Below are positions 27,689 through 36,154 of a stretch of DNA of 64,000 bases, in pieces. Within the stretch, counting starts at the first letter, position 1. Each line of letters begins with the position of its first letter. The stretch lies in assembly GCA_017302615.1 (NCBI GenBank), contig JAFLDB010000005.1, forward strand, positions 113,052-177,051, read 5' to 3'. The DNA is from Sphingomonadales bacterium (lineage in GTDB: Bacteria; Pseudomonadota; Alphaproteobacteria; Sphingomonadales; Sphingomonadaceae). The translations under genes and the position numbers were made by a program. The notes under the pieces were generated by a model, which saw nothing but the letters and a program-made list of their open reading frames with translations, was not told the origin of the DNA and searched no databases.

Positions 27689-29755
27689 ATGAAGATTGCA
27701 CGGTTTGCTCTGCACGGCATCAGCGCGCTGGCCATTGCCGGCGCGGCGCTGGGGCTTGGCACCTTTGGCCCTGCGGCCATTGCCGCTGGCGAATCCGCCG
27801 CCAGCCCCGAACTGAAGACCGGCCAGATTCCGGTCGCCGAATTCGTCAAGAAATCGAACATGCGCAGCCCGCGCATCTCGCCCGACGGGACCAAGCTGGC
27901 CTATCTTGCCGCCAACAACGGCAAGGAAGTGCTGGTGGTGAAGGACCTGCGCGATCCGGCCAAGCCCGCCAAGCAGATCCTCCAGGCGGAAGAAGCGCGC
28001 GAATCCGGTGACCGGTCGATGGCCGGCTTCCGCTGGGTCGGCAACGACAACATCGTGATCACCGTCATCTCGCGTGAGAACCTGGGCGGCAACCTTGCCG
28101 ATTTCCGCCGTCTGGTAAGCTACAACGTCGCCGGCGGAAAGCTGGTCCAGCTGGCCTGGCGCGGCGCCGGCGGGGATGCCGGCACCATCCTGCATGTCGA
28201 TCACGACAAGGGCCAGATCCTGCTGCAGCGCGATGCCGTGACCGACACGACCGAGCGCTGGGGCTACCCGGAAGTGGTCCGGGTGGATGTGACGACGGGT
28301 GATTTCACCATGGTCCAGCGCACCAACCCGATCGTGCGCGGCTGGGCGGCCGACGCCGATGGCGTGGTGCGGATGGGCTTCAACCGCAACCGCGACGACG
28401 GCAAGTTCCGCATCCTGTACCGCTCGAACGAGAAGGAGCAGTTCCGTACGGTCTTCCTGGATGCGGACAAGACCTTCACCGCCGGTCCGCCGCTGCCCGA
28501 ACTGTTCATCCCGGGCACCGACACGGCCTATGCCGTGTCGCGCCATGATGGCTTTTCCAAGGTCTACAAGCTCGACATGACCACGATGAAGCTGTCCGAG
28601 CCGCTGTTCGAGACTCCGGGCTTCGACGTGCAGGGCGTGATTGCCGATGCCACCGGCAAGCGCATGCTGGGTTATGAAACCTTCGATGGCGAAATGCGCA
28701 ACCAGTTCACCGATCCGCACCTCAAGGAAGTCCAGGGCATGCTGGACGAGGTGTTCGGTCCGAACGAGGCAACCATCGTCAGCGCCGACCTGAAGTACGA
28801 GAAAATCGTGGTCTATGCCGGTGGCCGGTCGAGCGGCGGCGGGTTCTATCTCTATGATACCAAGGGCGGCTCGCTGCAGCTGCTCAACTGGTCGAAGACC
28901 AGCATCAAGAACGCCCCGCTCAACCCGGTGAAGGCCGAATGGTTCACCGCCAGCGACGGGGTCAAGATGCAGGCCATCGTCACCTATCCGCGCCACCGCA
29001 AGGGCAAGAACCTGCCGGTAGTGGTGATGCCGCATGGCGGCCCGTTCGGGGTGCTTTCGGCCGTCAACCAGCTGGAGCCGTGGAACCAGCCGCTGGCCGA
29101 GGCCGGCTATGTGGTGATCCAGCCCAACTACCGCGGATCGGGCGGCTATGGCCGCAAGTTCGAGCAGATGGGCCGCGAACCGGGTGGCTATGGCAAGCGG
29201 ATGCAGGATGACCTGACCGATGTGCTCAACCACTATGCCAAGCTGGGGATCGTCGATCCCAAGCGGGCCTGCATCATGGGCTGGTCCTATGGCGGCTATG
29301 CCGCCGCGCGGGGGGCCCAGCGCGATCCCGAACTGTGGCGCTGCGCCATTGCCGGGGCGGGCGTCTATGACATGCCCAAGATGAACAAGTGGGACGCGGT
29401 CAACCTGGGCCGGTTCTCCAGCGGGTTCCAGGCGACCTCCGAAGATCCGGAAGGGATCTCGGCCGCGCGCAACACCGCCGGCAAGTGGGCCCCGATCCTG
29501 ATCGTCGCGGCCAAGCGCGATGCCCGCATCCCGATGGAGCAGGCCGAAACCCTGGTCGACAACCTGAAGAAGTCGGGCAAGGTCGAAGGGACCGACTTCA
29601 AGTACATCGTCCAGCCGCAGGGCACGCACAATCTGCCCTATGACGACGTGCACATTCAGTGGATCGAAGAAGCACTGGCCTGGCTGACCCGCTGGAACCC
29701 GGCTTATATCGCCAGCGACACCGACAAGGCCCCGCCGTTGCTGACGCTCAAGTAA
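27689..29755 (+). CDS. S9 family (prolyl oligopeptidase-type) peptidase, exported
   Basis: 688 residues with a signal peptide (FALHGISALAIAGAALGLGTFGPAAIA). The middle is a beta-propeller-like region (WRYPEVV/RNRDDGKFRILY repeats); the C-terminal hydrolase domain has Ser533 in GWSYGGYAAA, the Asp in KRDARIPMEQAE and the His in QGTHNLPYDD, giving a complete triad. MPHGGPFGVLS is the typical oxyanion loop of acylaminoacyl-peptidase-like S9C members. It probably degrades short peptides in the periplasm. The ATG at 27689 follows GGGGAGAA; upstream codons to 27641 precede the signal peptide. Confidence 0.92.
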   Translation: MKIARFALHGISALAIAGAALGLGTFGPAAIAAGESAASPELKTGQIPVAEFVKKSNMRSPRISPDGTKLAYLAANNGKEVLVVKDLRDPAKPAKQILQAEEARESGDRSMAGFRWVGNDNIVITVISRENLGGNLADFRRLVSYNVAGGKLVQLAWRGAGGDAGTILHVDHDKGQILLQRDAVTDTTERWGYPEVVRVDVTTGDFTMVQRTNPIVRGWAADADGVVRMGFNRNRDDGKFRILYRSNEKEQFRTVFLDADKTFTAGPPLPELFIPGTDTAYAVSRHDGFSKVYKLDMTTMKLSEPLFETPGFDVQGVIADATGKRMLGYETFDGEMRNQFTDPHLKEVQGMLDEVFGPNEATIVSADLKYEKIVVYAGGRSSGGGFYLYDTKGGSLQLLNWSKTSIKNAPLNPVKAEWFTASDGVKMQAIVTYPRHRKGKNLPVVVMPHGGPFGVLSAVNQLEPWNQPLAEAGYVVIQPNYRGSGGYGRKFEQMGREPGGYGKRMQDDLTDVLNHYAKLGIVDPKRACIMGWSYGGYAAARGAQRDPELWRCAIAGAGVYDMPKMNKWDAVNLGRFSSGFQATSEDPEGISAARNTAGKWAPILIVAAKRDARIPMEQAETLVDNLKKSGKVEGTDFKYIVQPQGTHNLPYDDVHIQWIEEALAWLTRWNPAYIASDTDKAPPLLTLK

Positions 29756-29815
29756 GCCCGTTAGCCATTCCTTGGCACTTGGCTGGTAAGTCCCCCGTCG
29801 GCCCGCATTTTCCGC

Positions 29816-31003
29816 GTGGCTGGCGGGGGATTTCCTTTGGCAACCAAGGCAGACAGGCTGGACCGCGCCGCGCCGCACAGCGCCGCGCCTCTGGCCGCGC
29901 CTCTGCCCGGCGTGCGGGTCGCGGCCTGGCCGCAGCTTGACCAGCCGGATCGCCGCGCGGCCTGGCACGGCCTTGCTGCCCGCGCGGCGGAACCGAACCC
30001 GTTTCACGAGGCATGGTACCTGCTTCCCGCCCTGCGCGCGCTGGATCCGCAGGGAAAGGTGCAAGTTCTTCAGGTCGAGGCCGAAGGCGCACTGATCGGC
30101 CTGCTCCCGCTGCGGCATGAGCCGCGCTATTACCGCTGGCCGATCCCGCAACTGTGCAACTGGATCCACGGCAACTGCTTCCTCGGCGCGCCGCTGGTCG
30201 CCGCCGGGTGGGAACGGCCGTTCTGGCGAGCCCTGCTCGACTGGGCCGACCGCAACGCCGGACGCAGCCTGTTCCTGCACCTTGGCGTCATGCCGCTGGA
30301 CGGACCGCTCCATGCCGCCTTGCAGGCCGTGCTGGCCGAACAGGGCCGCCTGGCCGGTCTGGTCCACCGCGAGGAGCGCGCGATGCTCGCTTCCGATCTT
30401 TCGCCCCAGGCCTATTTCGAGGAGAGCCTGTCCGGCAAGAAGCGCAAGGAACTGCGCCGCCAGTTTGCCCGCCTGTCCGAACTGGGCGAAGTCCGTTTCG
30501 AGCGCAGCCGCGATGCCGCCGGGCTGGCCGAGTGGTGCGAGGCCTTTCTGGCGCTGGAGCATTCCGGCTGGAAAGGAACCGCCGGATCGGCCCTTGCCTC
30601 GCACCAGGGTACCGCGCAGCTGCTGCGCGAAGCCATGGCCGGAGCTGCCGCCCACGGCCGGCTGGAGCGGCTGACCCTGTCGCTGGACGGCCAGCCGATC
30701 GCCATGCTGATCAATCTGCTGACCCCGCCGGGGGCCTATTCCTACAAGACCGCGTTTGATGAACGCTATGCCCGCTACTCACCCGGCGTGCTGGTCCAAC
30801 GCGAGAATCTGGACCTGCTGGACGATGCAGCGGTGCGGTGGTGCGATAGCTGCGCGGCGGCAGACCATCCGATGATCGACCACATCTGGCGCGAGCGCCG
30901 CCCGGTCGGCCGCCTGTCGATCGCGATCGGCGGCACGCTGCGCCGCGCGCTGTTCGGACAGTTGCTGCGGCGCGAACTGGGCCGGAATCCAGCCGGGCTT
31001 TAG
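29816..31003 (+). CDS. FemAB/BioF2-like GNAT-fold acyltransferase
   Basis: About 395 residues. The layout is that of the BioF2-like (CelD/FemAB-type) acetyltransferases: NPFHEAWYLLPALRAL near residue 61, LIGLLPLRHEPRYYRWPIPQL near 95, LSGKKRKELRRQFARLSELG near 205, and SYKTAFDERYARYSPGVLVQRENLD near 310. Relatives acylate amino groups in polysaccharide or cell-envelope synthesis. The substrate is unknown and no exopolysaccharide genes are adjacent. The start is uncertain: GTG 29816 or TTG 29837. Confidence 0.8.
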   Translation: MAGGGFPLATKADRLDRAAPHSAAPLAAPLPGVRVAAWPQLDQPDRRAAWHGLAARAAEPNPFHEAWYLLPALRALDPQGKVQVLQVEAEGALIGLLPLRHEPRYYRWPIPQLCNWIHGNCFLGAPLVAAGWERPFWRALLDWADRNAGRSLFLHLGVMPLDGPLHAALQAVLAEQGRLAGLVHREERAMLASDLSPQAYFEESLSGKKRKELRRQFARLSELGEVRFERSRDAAGLAEWCEAFLALEHSGWKGTAGSALASHQGTAQLLREAMAGAAAHGRLERLTLSLDGQPIAMLINLLTPPGAYSYKTAFDERYARYSPGVLVQRENLDLLDDAAVRWCDSCAAADHPMIDHIWRERRPVGRLSIAIGGTLRRALFGQLLRRELGRNPAGL

Positions 31004-31650
31004 CCCCCGGCCCTGACCACGCCGAAGCCGCGCACCCGCCCGCTGGAGTCCTTCTCCTCGGTCATCCCCCCGCGCGATGCGGCGGGCGATGCAGAGGCGA
31101 TCTTGGGCACGCTGGTGGGCTTTTCGAAGGCGCGGGCCGAAGCGACATACTTGCCCGGCGCACCGCCATAACCCAGCCGCACGCCATTGGCGGTCTGCAA
31201 CGGGCCGTCCTTGGTCTTGCGGAACAACGGCACGACATCGCGCTTGTTGTTCGCCAGCATCTTGCCCAGGATGAACCCGCCGACAAACGGCATGAAGAAG
31301 CTCTGCCCGCCGCTGGTCTGCTGGATGCAGTTGCCCTGCCCCCACTCATTCTCGCAGTCGTAATTGTCGGCAAAGCGCGGGGCGGTCTGGGCGGCAACTT
31401 CCACCGCTTCCTTGTGCGCGGCGGCGCATTCGTCCTCGCTCAGGCCGGAATTGGCCTTGCATTCGAACTGGTTTTCGAAAGCGGCGACTTCCTGCTTCGG
31501 CTCGTTGTCCTCCGGCGAAGGCTGCGGCGCTTCGGTGCCGCATCCGGCCAGCAGCATCGCTCCGCCCAGACCGGCCATGCGCCCCAGCATAACCCGGCTT
31601 GATCGCTTGGCCGCGCGCTGCGCGCCGGCTGTTTCCCTGCCTTGCACCAT
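31000..31650 (-). CDS. DUF1190 (YgiB-like) lipoprotein
   Basis: 216 residues. The N-terminus is a lipoprotein signal with lipobox LLAGC. The DUF1190 core has the repeated cysteine pattern ENQFECKANSGLSEDECAAAHKEA...NYDCENEWGQGNCIQQ, then FFMPFVGGFILGKMLANN, a glycine-rich possible membrane segment. E. coli YgiB is the namesake, encoded beside ygiC. Here the partner gene is divergent at 31741. The function is unknown. The ATG at 31650 follows GGTGGGGGATTGGGTC; GTG at 31665 is possible. Confidence 0.85.
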   Translation of the reverse strand: MVQGRETAGAQRAAKRSSRVMLGRMAGLGGAMLLAGCGTEAPQPSPEDNEPKQEVAAFENQFECKANSGLSEDECAAAHKEAVEVAAQTAPRFADNYDCENEWGQGNCIQQTSGGQSFFMPFVGGFILGKMLANNKRDVVPLFRKTKDGPLQTANGVRLGYGGAPGKYVASARAFEKPTSVPKIASASPAASRGGMTEEKDSSGRVRGFGVVRAGG

Positions 31651-31740
31651 GACCCAATCCCCCACCCGTGAAGGTCTGCATGTTGCCTTAGTCGGCCATA
31701 ATTACCATAGGGTTATTGCACCGGCACCAGCGGGGGAGCG

Positions 31741-32910
31741 ATGCAGCGCACGGCAATTCCGGAACGGCCCGACTGGCAGGCCACGGCGCGGGCCAACGGC
31801 TTCACCTTTCACCACGTCAATGGCGCGAAGTACTGGGACGAAAGCGCCTATTGGCGGATCGGCCTGTCCGCGCTGGAGCGCGAGATCGAGGACCCGACGG
31901 TCGAGCTTTACGCCATGTGCCTTGCGCTGGTGGACGAGGTGGTCCGGTCCGAGGAACTGATGGAGCGGATGGCGATCCCGCCGGCGATGCGCGATCCGAT
32001 CGCCCGCTCGTGGTTTTCCGGCGCGCCTTCGCTCTATGGCCGGTTCGACTTTGCCTATGACGGAACCGGGCCGGCCAAACTGCTCGAATTCAATGCCGAC
32101 ACCCCGACCAGCATTTACGAAACCGCCTTCTTCCAGTGGCAATGGCTGGAACAGAACGTCGCGCTGGGTCGCCTGCCCGCCGGAGCGGACCAGTTCAACC
32201 GCCTGCACGAAGCCCTGATCGAGCGGTTTGCCCGCCTGTTCACACCGGGCAGCCTGGTCCACTTCTCGTCCGTCGCCGATCATGTCGAGGACCGGCAAAC
32301 CGTGCTCTACCTGGAGGATCTGGCCAGCCAGGCCGGGCTGGAGGCCCGGTTCGTGGCAATCGACGCGATCGGGGTCAATGCCGGAGGGCAGCTGATCGAT
32401 GACCGCGCGACCCTGATCGGCGCCCTGTTCAAGCTCTATCCGTGGGAAGTGCTGATGCGCTCGGCCTATGCGGACGAACTGGCCCGGTCATCCACCCTGT
32501 TCCTCGAACCGATGTGGAAGGCCGTCCTGTCCAACAAGGCGATCCTGCCCTTGCTGTGGGAACGCCACCGCGGCCACCGCAACCTGCTGCCTGCCGCGTT
32601 CGAAGGCACGGTGGAAGCCGATGCGATCGCCGCCGGGCCGCATGCGGTCAAACCGTTCTTCTCGCGCGAGGGGGCCGACATCGAACTGTTCGACGGAACG
32701 CGCCGCACCCGCGGCCCGGCCGAAGGCTACGGCGCGGAAGGGCGGATCGTGCAGGCCTTTGCCCCGCTTGCGCAATCCGGCGGCAACCATGCCGTGATCG
32801 GCAGCTGGGTGGTGGGCGACGATGCCGTGGCGATGTCGGTGCGCGAGGACAGCGGCCCGATCACCCGCGACCTGGCCCGATTTGTGCCCCACGCGATCGT
32901 CGGCGACTGA
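31741..32910 (+). CDS. Glutathionylspermidine-synthase-like ATP-grasp protein (YgiC-like)
   Basis: 389 residues matching the C-terminal synthetase half of glutathionylspermidine synthase (PF03738): YWDESAYWRIGLSALEREIE near residue 36, LLEFNADTPTSIYETAFFQWQW near 116, LKPFFSREGADIEL near 300. It has no amidase half, so it is a YgiC-like single-domain ligase. These join an amine to a carboxyl or peptide with ATP; the real product is unknown for YgiC. Its pairing with a DUF1190 lipoprotein repeats the YgiB/YgiC association, here on divergent strands with 90 bases between. Confidence 0.9.
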   Translation: MQRTAIPERPDWQATARANGFTFHHVNGAKYWDESAYWRIGLSALEREIEDPTVELYAMCLALVDEVVRSEELMERMAIPPAMRDPIARSWFSGAPSLYGRFDFAYDGTGPAKLLEFNADTPTSIYETAFFQWQWLEQNVALGRLPAGADQFNRLHEALIERFARLFTPGSLVHFSSVADHVEDRQTVLYLEDLASQAGLEARFVAIDAIGVNAGGQLIDDRATLIGALFKLYPWEVLMRSAYADELARSSTLFLEPMWKAVLSNKAILPLLWERHRGHRNLLPAAFEGTVEADAIAAGPHAVKPFFSREGADIELFDGTRRTRGPAEGYGAEGRIVQAFAPLAQSGGNHAVIGSWVVGDDAVAMSVREDSGPITRDLARFVPHAIVGD

Positions 32911-32985
32911 TCGCTCGACCGCCCGCTTAACCGCCCGCTTAAGCGCCCCATTGACCTCGCCCGCGCGGTCACGCAAAGGCAGGAC

Positions 32986-33873
32986 ATGGCACAGGAACCC
33001 ACCCCCGAAGAACTGGTCCGCTGGCTGGTCAAGCTGCTCGACGTCAAGCCCGGCGAGGACGGACATTTCGCCGGCCGGCGCAAGCGCGGCGGGGTTGGCC
33101 GCGTGTTCGGCGGGCAGGTGATCGCCCAGGCCCTGGCCGCAGCCGACCGGACCGTGGCCGAGGACCGCCCGGTCCACTCGCTCCACGCCTATTTCCTGCG
33201 CGGCGGGAGCGAGGACCACGAGATCGACTTCAAGGTGGAGCGCGACCTTGACGGCGGCAGCTTCTCCAACCGCCGGGTCGTGGCCAGCCAGCAGGGCACG
33301 CCGATCCTCAATCTGGTCGCCTCGTTCCACCGCCGCGAGCAGGGCGTGCATCACCAGGACGCGATGCCCGACGTGCCGGGGCCGGACGATCTGCCGAGCG
33401 AAAGCGAGCTGCGCCGCAAGTACCTGCATCTGGTGCCGGAAGAACGCCGCGCCCAGATGATCGCGCCGCGCCCGATCGAGCTACGCCCGGTCGAAAGCCG
33501 TCACTGGATGAACGCCGAACCGCGCGAGCCGCGCAGCCACACCTGGTTCAAGGCCTGCGCGCCCCTGCCCGACGATCCGCGGATCCACCGCGCGATCCTG
33601 GCCTATGCCAGCGACATGTCGCTGCTCGGGACCTGCACTCTGCCTCACGGGATGAGCTGGACCGTCGGCAACGTGATGGGGGTCAGCCTGGACCACGCGG
33701 TCTGGTTCCATGACGATTTCCGGGCCGACGAATGGCTGCTTTACGCCACCGACAGCCCCTGGGCCGGCGGCGCGCGGGGGATGAACCGCGGGCGGATCTA
33801 TGCCGCCGACGGCCGCCTGGTCGCCGAAACCGCGCAGGAAGGCCTGATCCGCAAGATCGAACCCAAGGGCTGA
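32986..33873 (+). CDS. tesB: Acyl-CoA thioesterase II (TesB type)
   Basis: 295 residues, double hot-dog fold. GRVFGGQVIAQALAAADRTV near residue 33, HSLHAYFLRGGSEDHEIDFKVERDLDGGSFSNRRVVASQQG near 65, then the C-terminal half with SLDHAVWFHDDFRADEWLLYATDSPWAGGARGMNRGRIY, which holds the catalytic Asp region and Gln/Thr partners. It hydrolyses medium- to long-chain acyl-CoA in the cytoplasm. Upstream, 32911-32985 holds two short CCGCCCGCTTAA repeats. Confidence 0.94.
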   Translation: MAQEPTPEELVRWLVKLLDVKPGEDGHFAGRRKRGGVGRVFGGQVIAQALAAADRTVAEDRPVHSLHAYFLRGGSEDHEIDFKVERDLDGGSFSNRRVVASQQGTPILNLVASFHRREQGVHHQDAMPDVPGPDDLPSESELRRKYLHLVPEERRAQMIAPRPIELRPVESRHWMNAEPREPRSHTWFKACAPLPDDPRIHRAILAYASDMSLLGTCTLPHGMSWTVGNVMGVSLDHAVWFHDDFRADEWLLYATDSPWAGGARGMNRGRIYAADGRLVAETAQEGLIRKIEPKG

Positions 33874-33931
33874 GCTTTCCTCGCCCGCCCGGTTGTGCTT
33901 CAATCATGTGAAAGCACAACGGAGGGACAGG

Positions 33932-35119
33932 ATGCGCAAGGTTACGATCGCACTGGGGGCGCTGGCACTGGTCGCGGCGGGGGCCGGCGGCTGGTATGCC
34001 AGCCAGGACCGCGAGACCCGCGACCTGATCGCCAACCTGCCGACCGACCGCGACGTGCTGATGTGGAAGCAGGACCAGCGCGATGCCGCGTTCCGGGCGA
34101 TGGACCGCTTGCCGACACTGGCCAAGGTCAACGAGATCGCGCCGTCCGACAAGCCCTTCCCCCTCCCGCAGGGCAAGCCGCTCGATATCCCGGATATCGA
34201 CAAGTACATGGCTTCCCAGCGCTCGGCCGGAATCGTCATCATTCACAATGGCCAGGTCCGGTTCGAACGCTACGGCCTCGATTTCAGCGCCCAGGGCCGC
34301 TGGACCAGCTTCTCGGTCGCCAAGTCGTTCACTTCCACCCTGGTCGGCGCGGCGATCCAGGACGGCTATATCAAGAGCCTGGAGGACAAGGTCAGCACCT
34401 ATATCCCCGGCCTGCGCGGTTCAGCCTATGACGATGTCACCGTGCGCCAGCTCTTGACCATGAGCTCGGGCGTCAGGTGGAACGAGGACTACGAAGACCC
34501 CAAGGCCGATGTCGCCCAGTTCAACAATGCCGTGCCGGAACCCGGCATGGACGCCACGGTCAGCTATCTGCGCAAGCTGCCGCGCGCCCATCCGCCGGGC
34601 GAAGTGTGGCATTACAATACGGGTGAGACCAACCTGGTCGGGGTTCTGGTCTCTTCCGCCACCAAGCGTCCGCTGGCGCAATACCTGCAGGAGAAGATCT
34701 GGCAGCCCTTCGGCATGGAGGCCAAGGCGACCTGGCTGCTCGGCGTGACCGGGCACGAGATCGCCGGCTGCTGCATCCAGGCCGGGGTGCGCGACTATGC
34801 CCGCTTCGGCCTGTTCGTGCTGGGCGGCGGCATGGCCGGGGGCAAGCGGGTGGTGCCCGAAGACTGGTTTGCGATGGCCACGGTCAAGCAGAAGGAGATC
34901 GGCGAGCCGGGCCACGGCTATGGCTTCCAGTGGTGGACCTATGACGATGGCTCTTTCGCCGCGCAGGGCATTTTCGGCCAGGGCATCTTCATCGATCCGA
35001 AGCGCAACCTGGTGATCGCCAGCAACGCCAACTGGACCCGCGCGACCCTTGGCCCCGAACCGGCGGCGCGCGAAGCGTTCTACCGCCAGATCCAGGGCCT
35101 GATCGACGCGGGGAAATAG
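33932..35119 (+). CDS. Serine hydrolase, beta-lactamase/6-aminohexanoate-dimer-hydrolase-like
   Basis: 395 residues with an N-terminal membrane/signal segment (IALGALALVAAGAGGWYA). The SxxK motif is Ser128-Val-Ala-Lys131 in TSFSVAKSFTST, followed by LLTMSSGVRWNEDYEDP near 175 and YNTGETNLVG (the Tyr of YxN) near 230. This is the class C beta-lactamase/esterase fold; NylB-type hydrolases and EstB-like esterases share it. Substrate unknown; resistance to beta-lactams should not be assumed. The ATG at 33932 follows GGAGGGACAGG. Confidence 0.88.
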   Translation: MRKVTIALGALALVAAGAGGWYASQDRETRDLIANLPTDRDVLMWKQDQRDAAFRAMDRLPTLAKVNEIAPSDKPFPLPQGKPLDIPDIDKYMASQRSAGIVIIHNGQVRFERYGLDFSAQGRWTSFSVAKSFTSTLVGAAIQDGYIKSLEDKVSTYIPGLRGSAYDDVTVRQLLTMSSGVRWNEDYEDPKADVAQFNNAVPEPGMDATVSYLRKLPRAHPPGEVWHYNTGETNLVGVLVSSATKRPLAQYLQEKIWQPFGMEAKATWLLGVTGHEIAGCCIQAGVRDYARFGLFVLGGGMAGGKRVVPEDWFAMATVKQKEIGEPGHGYGFQWWTYDDGSFAAQGIFGQGIFIDPKRNLVIASNANWTRATLGPEPAAREAFYRQIQGLIDAGK

Positions 35120-35126
35120 CGCCGCC

Positions 35127-35954
35127 TCAATCCCCGTCGAGCAGGTTGCCGAGCTGGCCGAGGACCGAGCCTTCGCCACGGTTGCCGCCGGTGCCGCGGG
35201 CCGCCTGCAGCATCCGCCCGGCCAGCCGCGCGAAGGGCAGCGACTGGATCCACACCTTGCCGGGGCCGCGTAGGCGGGCGAAGAACAGCCCTTCCCCGCC
35301 GAACAGCATCGACTTGACCCCGCCGACGGTCTGGATGTCGAATTCCACATCCGGCGTCATCGCGGCAAGGCAGCCGGTATCGACGTGCAGTTCCTCACCG
35401 GGAGCCAGCGTGCGTTCCACCAGGGTTCCGCCCATCTGGACAAAGACCCAGCCATCGCCCGACAGGCGCTGCATGATGAAGCCTTCGCCGCCGAACAGCC
35501 CGGTCAGGATCCGGCGCTGGAAATGGACGCCGATTTCCACGCCCTTGGCTGCGGCCAGAAAGCTGTCCTTCTGGCAGATCAGCGTGCCGCCGATCTGGTC
35601 CAGCTTGATCGGCAGGATCGCCCCCGGCACCGGCGATGAGAACGCCACGCGGGCCTTGCCCTGGCCGTTGTGGGTATAGACCGTGGTGAACAGGCTTTCG
35701 CCCGTCACCAGCCGCTTGCCCGCGCCGAGCAGCTTGCCCATGAAGCCGCCTTCGGCCCCGCGCCCGTCGCCGAACACGGTGTTCATGCCGATCGCGCCGT
35801 CCTTCCACACCAGCGCCCCTGCCTCGGCCACGGCGCTTTCACCGGGATCGAGCTCGATCTCGAGGAACTGCAGTTCCTGGCCCTTGATCTCGAAGTCGAT
35901 ATCGTCGGCCACATTGGCGCTGCGGGTGTGCTGGCTCCAGGGATTGGTGGTCAT
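35127..35954 (-). CDS. TIGR00266/AIM24 family protein
   Basis: 275 residues rich in beta strands. The family pattern is visible: DFEIKGQELQFLEIELDPGESAVAEAGALVWKDGAI, then SLFTTVYTHNG, then LSGDGWVFVQMGGTLVERTLAPGEELHVDTGCLAAM, ending in GGEGLFFARLRGPGKVWIQSLP. AIM24-like proteins form a double beta-propeller-like TRAP-fold; function unknown. The ATG at 35954 follows ACGAGGACCACG. The 200 bases upstream, to the uvrC stop, show no gene. Confidence 0.9.
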   Translation of the reverse strand: MTTNPWSQHTRSANVADDIDFEIKGQELQFLEIELDPGESAVAEAGALVWKDGAIGMNTVFGDGRGAEGGFMGKLLGAGKRLVTGESLFTTVYTHNGQGKARVAFSSPVPGAILPIKLDQIGGTLICQKDSFLAAAKGVEIGVHFQRRILTGLFGGEGFIMQRLSGDGWVFVQMGGTLVERTLAPGEELHVDTGCLAAMTPDVEFDIQTVGGVKSMLFGGEGLFFARLRGPGKVWIQSLPFARLAGRMLQAARGTGGNRGEGSVLGQLGNLLDGD

Positions 35955-36154
35955 CGTGGTCCTCGTTGTGTTGAAGATGGATCGGCTGCCCGGATCGGTC
36001 AGGCGATTTTCCTACACGGGCAAATCATGTCAGGCTGGTTGCACCCGCTCTTTGACATTGTCAGCCCCCGATCCGCAAACGCCGCTGCCGCGCCGACAAA
36101 AACCATGCCGCAAGGATGCGTTTCATCAACTTGCGTATCTTGCAAGCCGCCCCT

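Noticed and set aside
25469..30655. Minus-strand open frame of 1728 codons
   Set aside because: It is the antisense shadow of hppA, the S9 peptidase and the acetyltransferase. High GC at third positions removes stops on the opposite strand; the translation is low-complexity and shows no domain.
33932..35119. Beta-lactam resistance gene
   Set aside because: The SxxK/YxN fold is shared with esterases and amide hydrolases. The motif context is closer to 6-aminohexanoate-dimer hydrolase than to AmpC.
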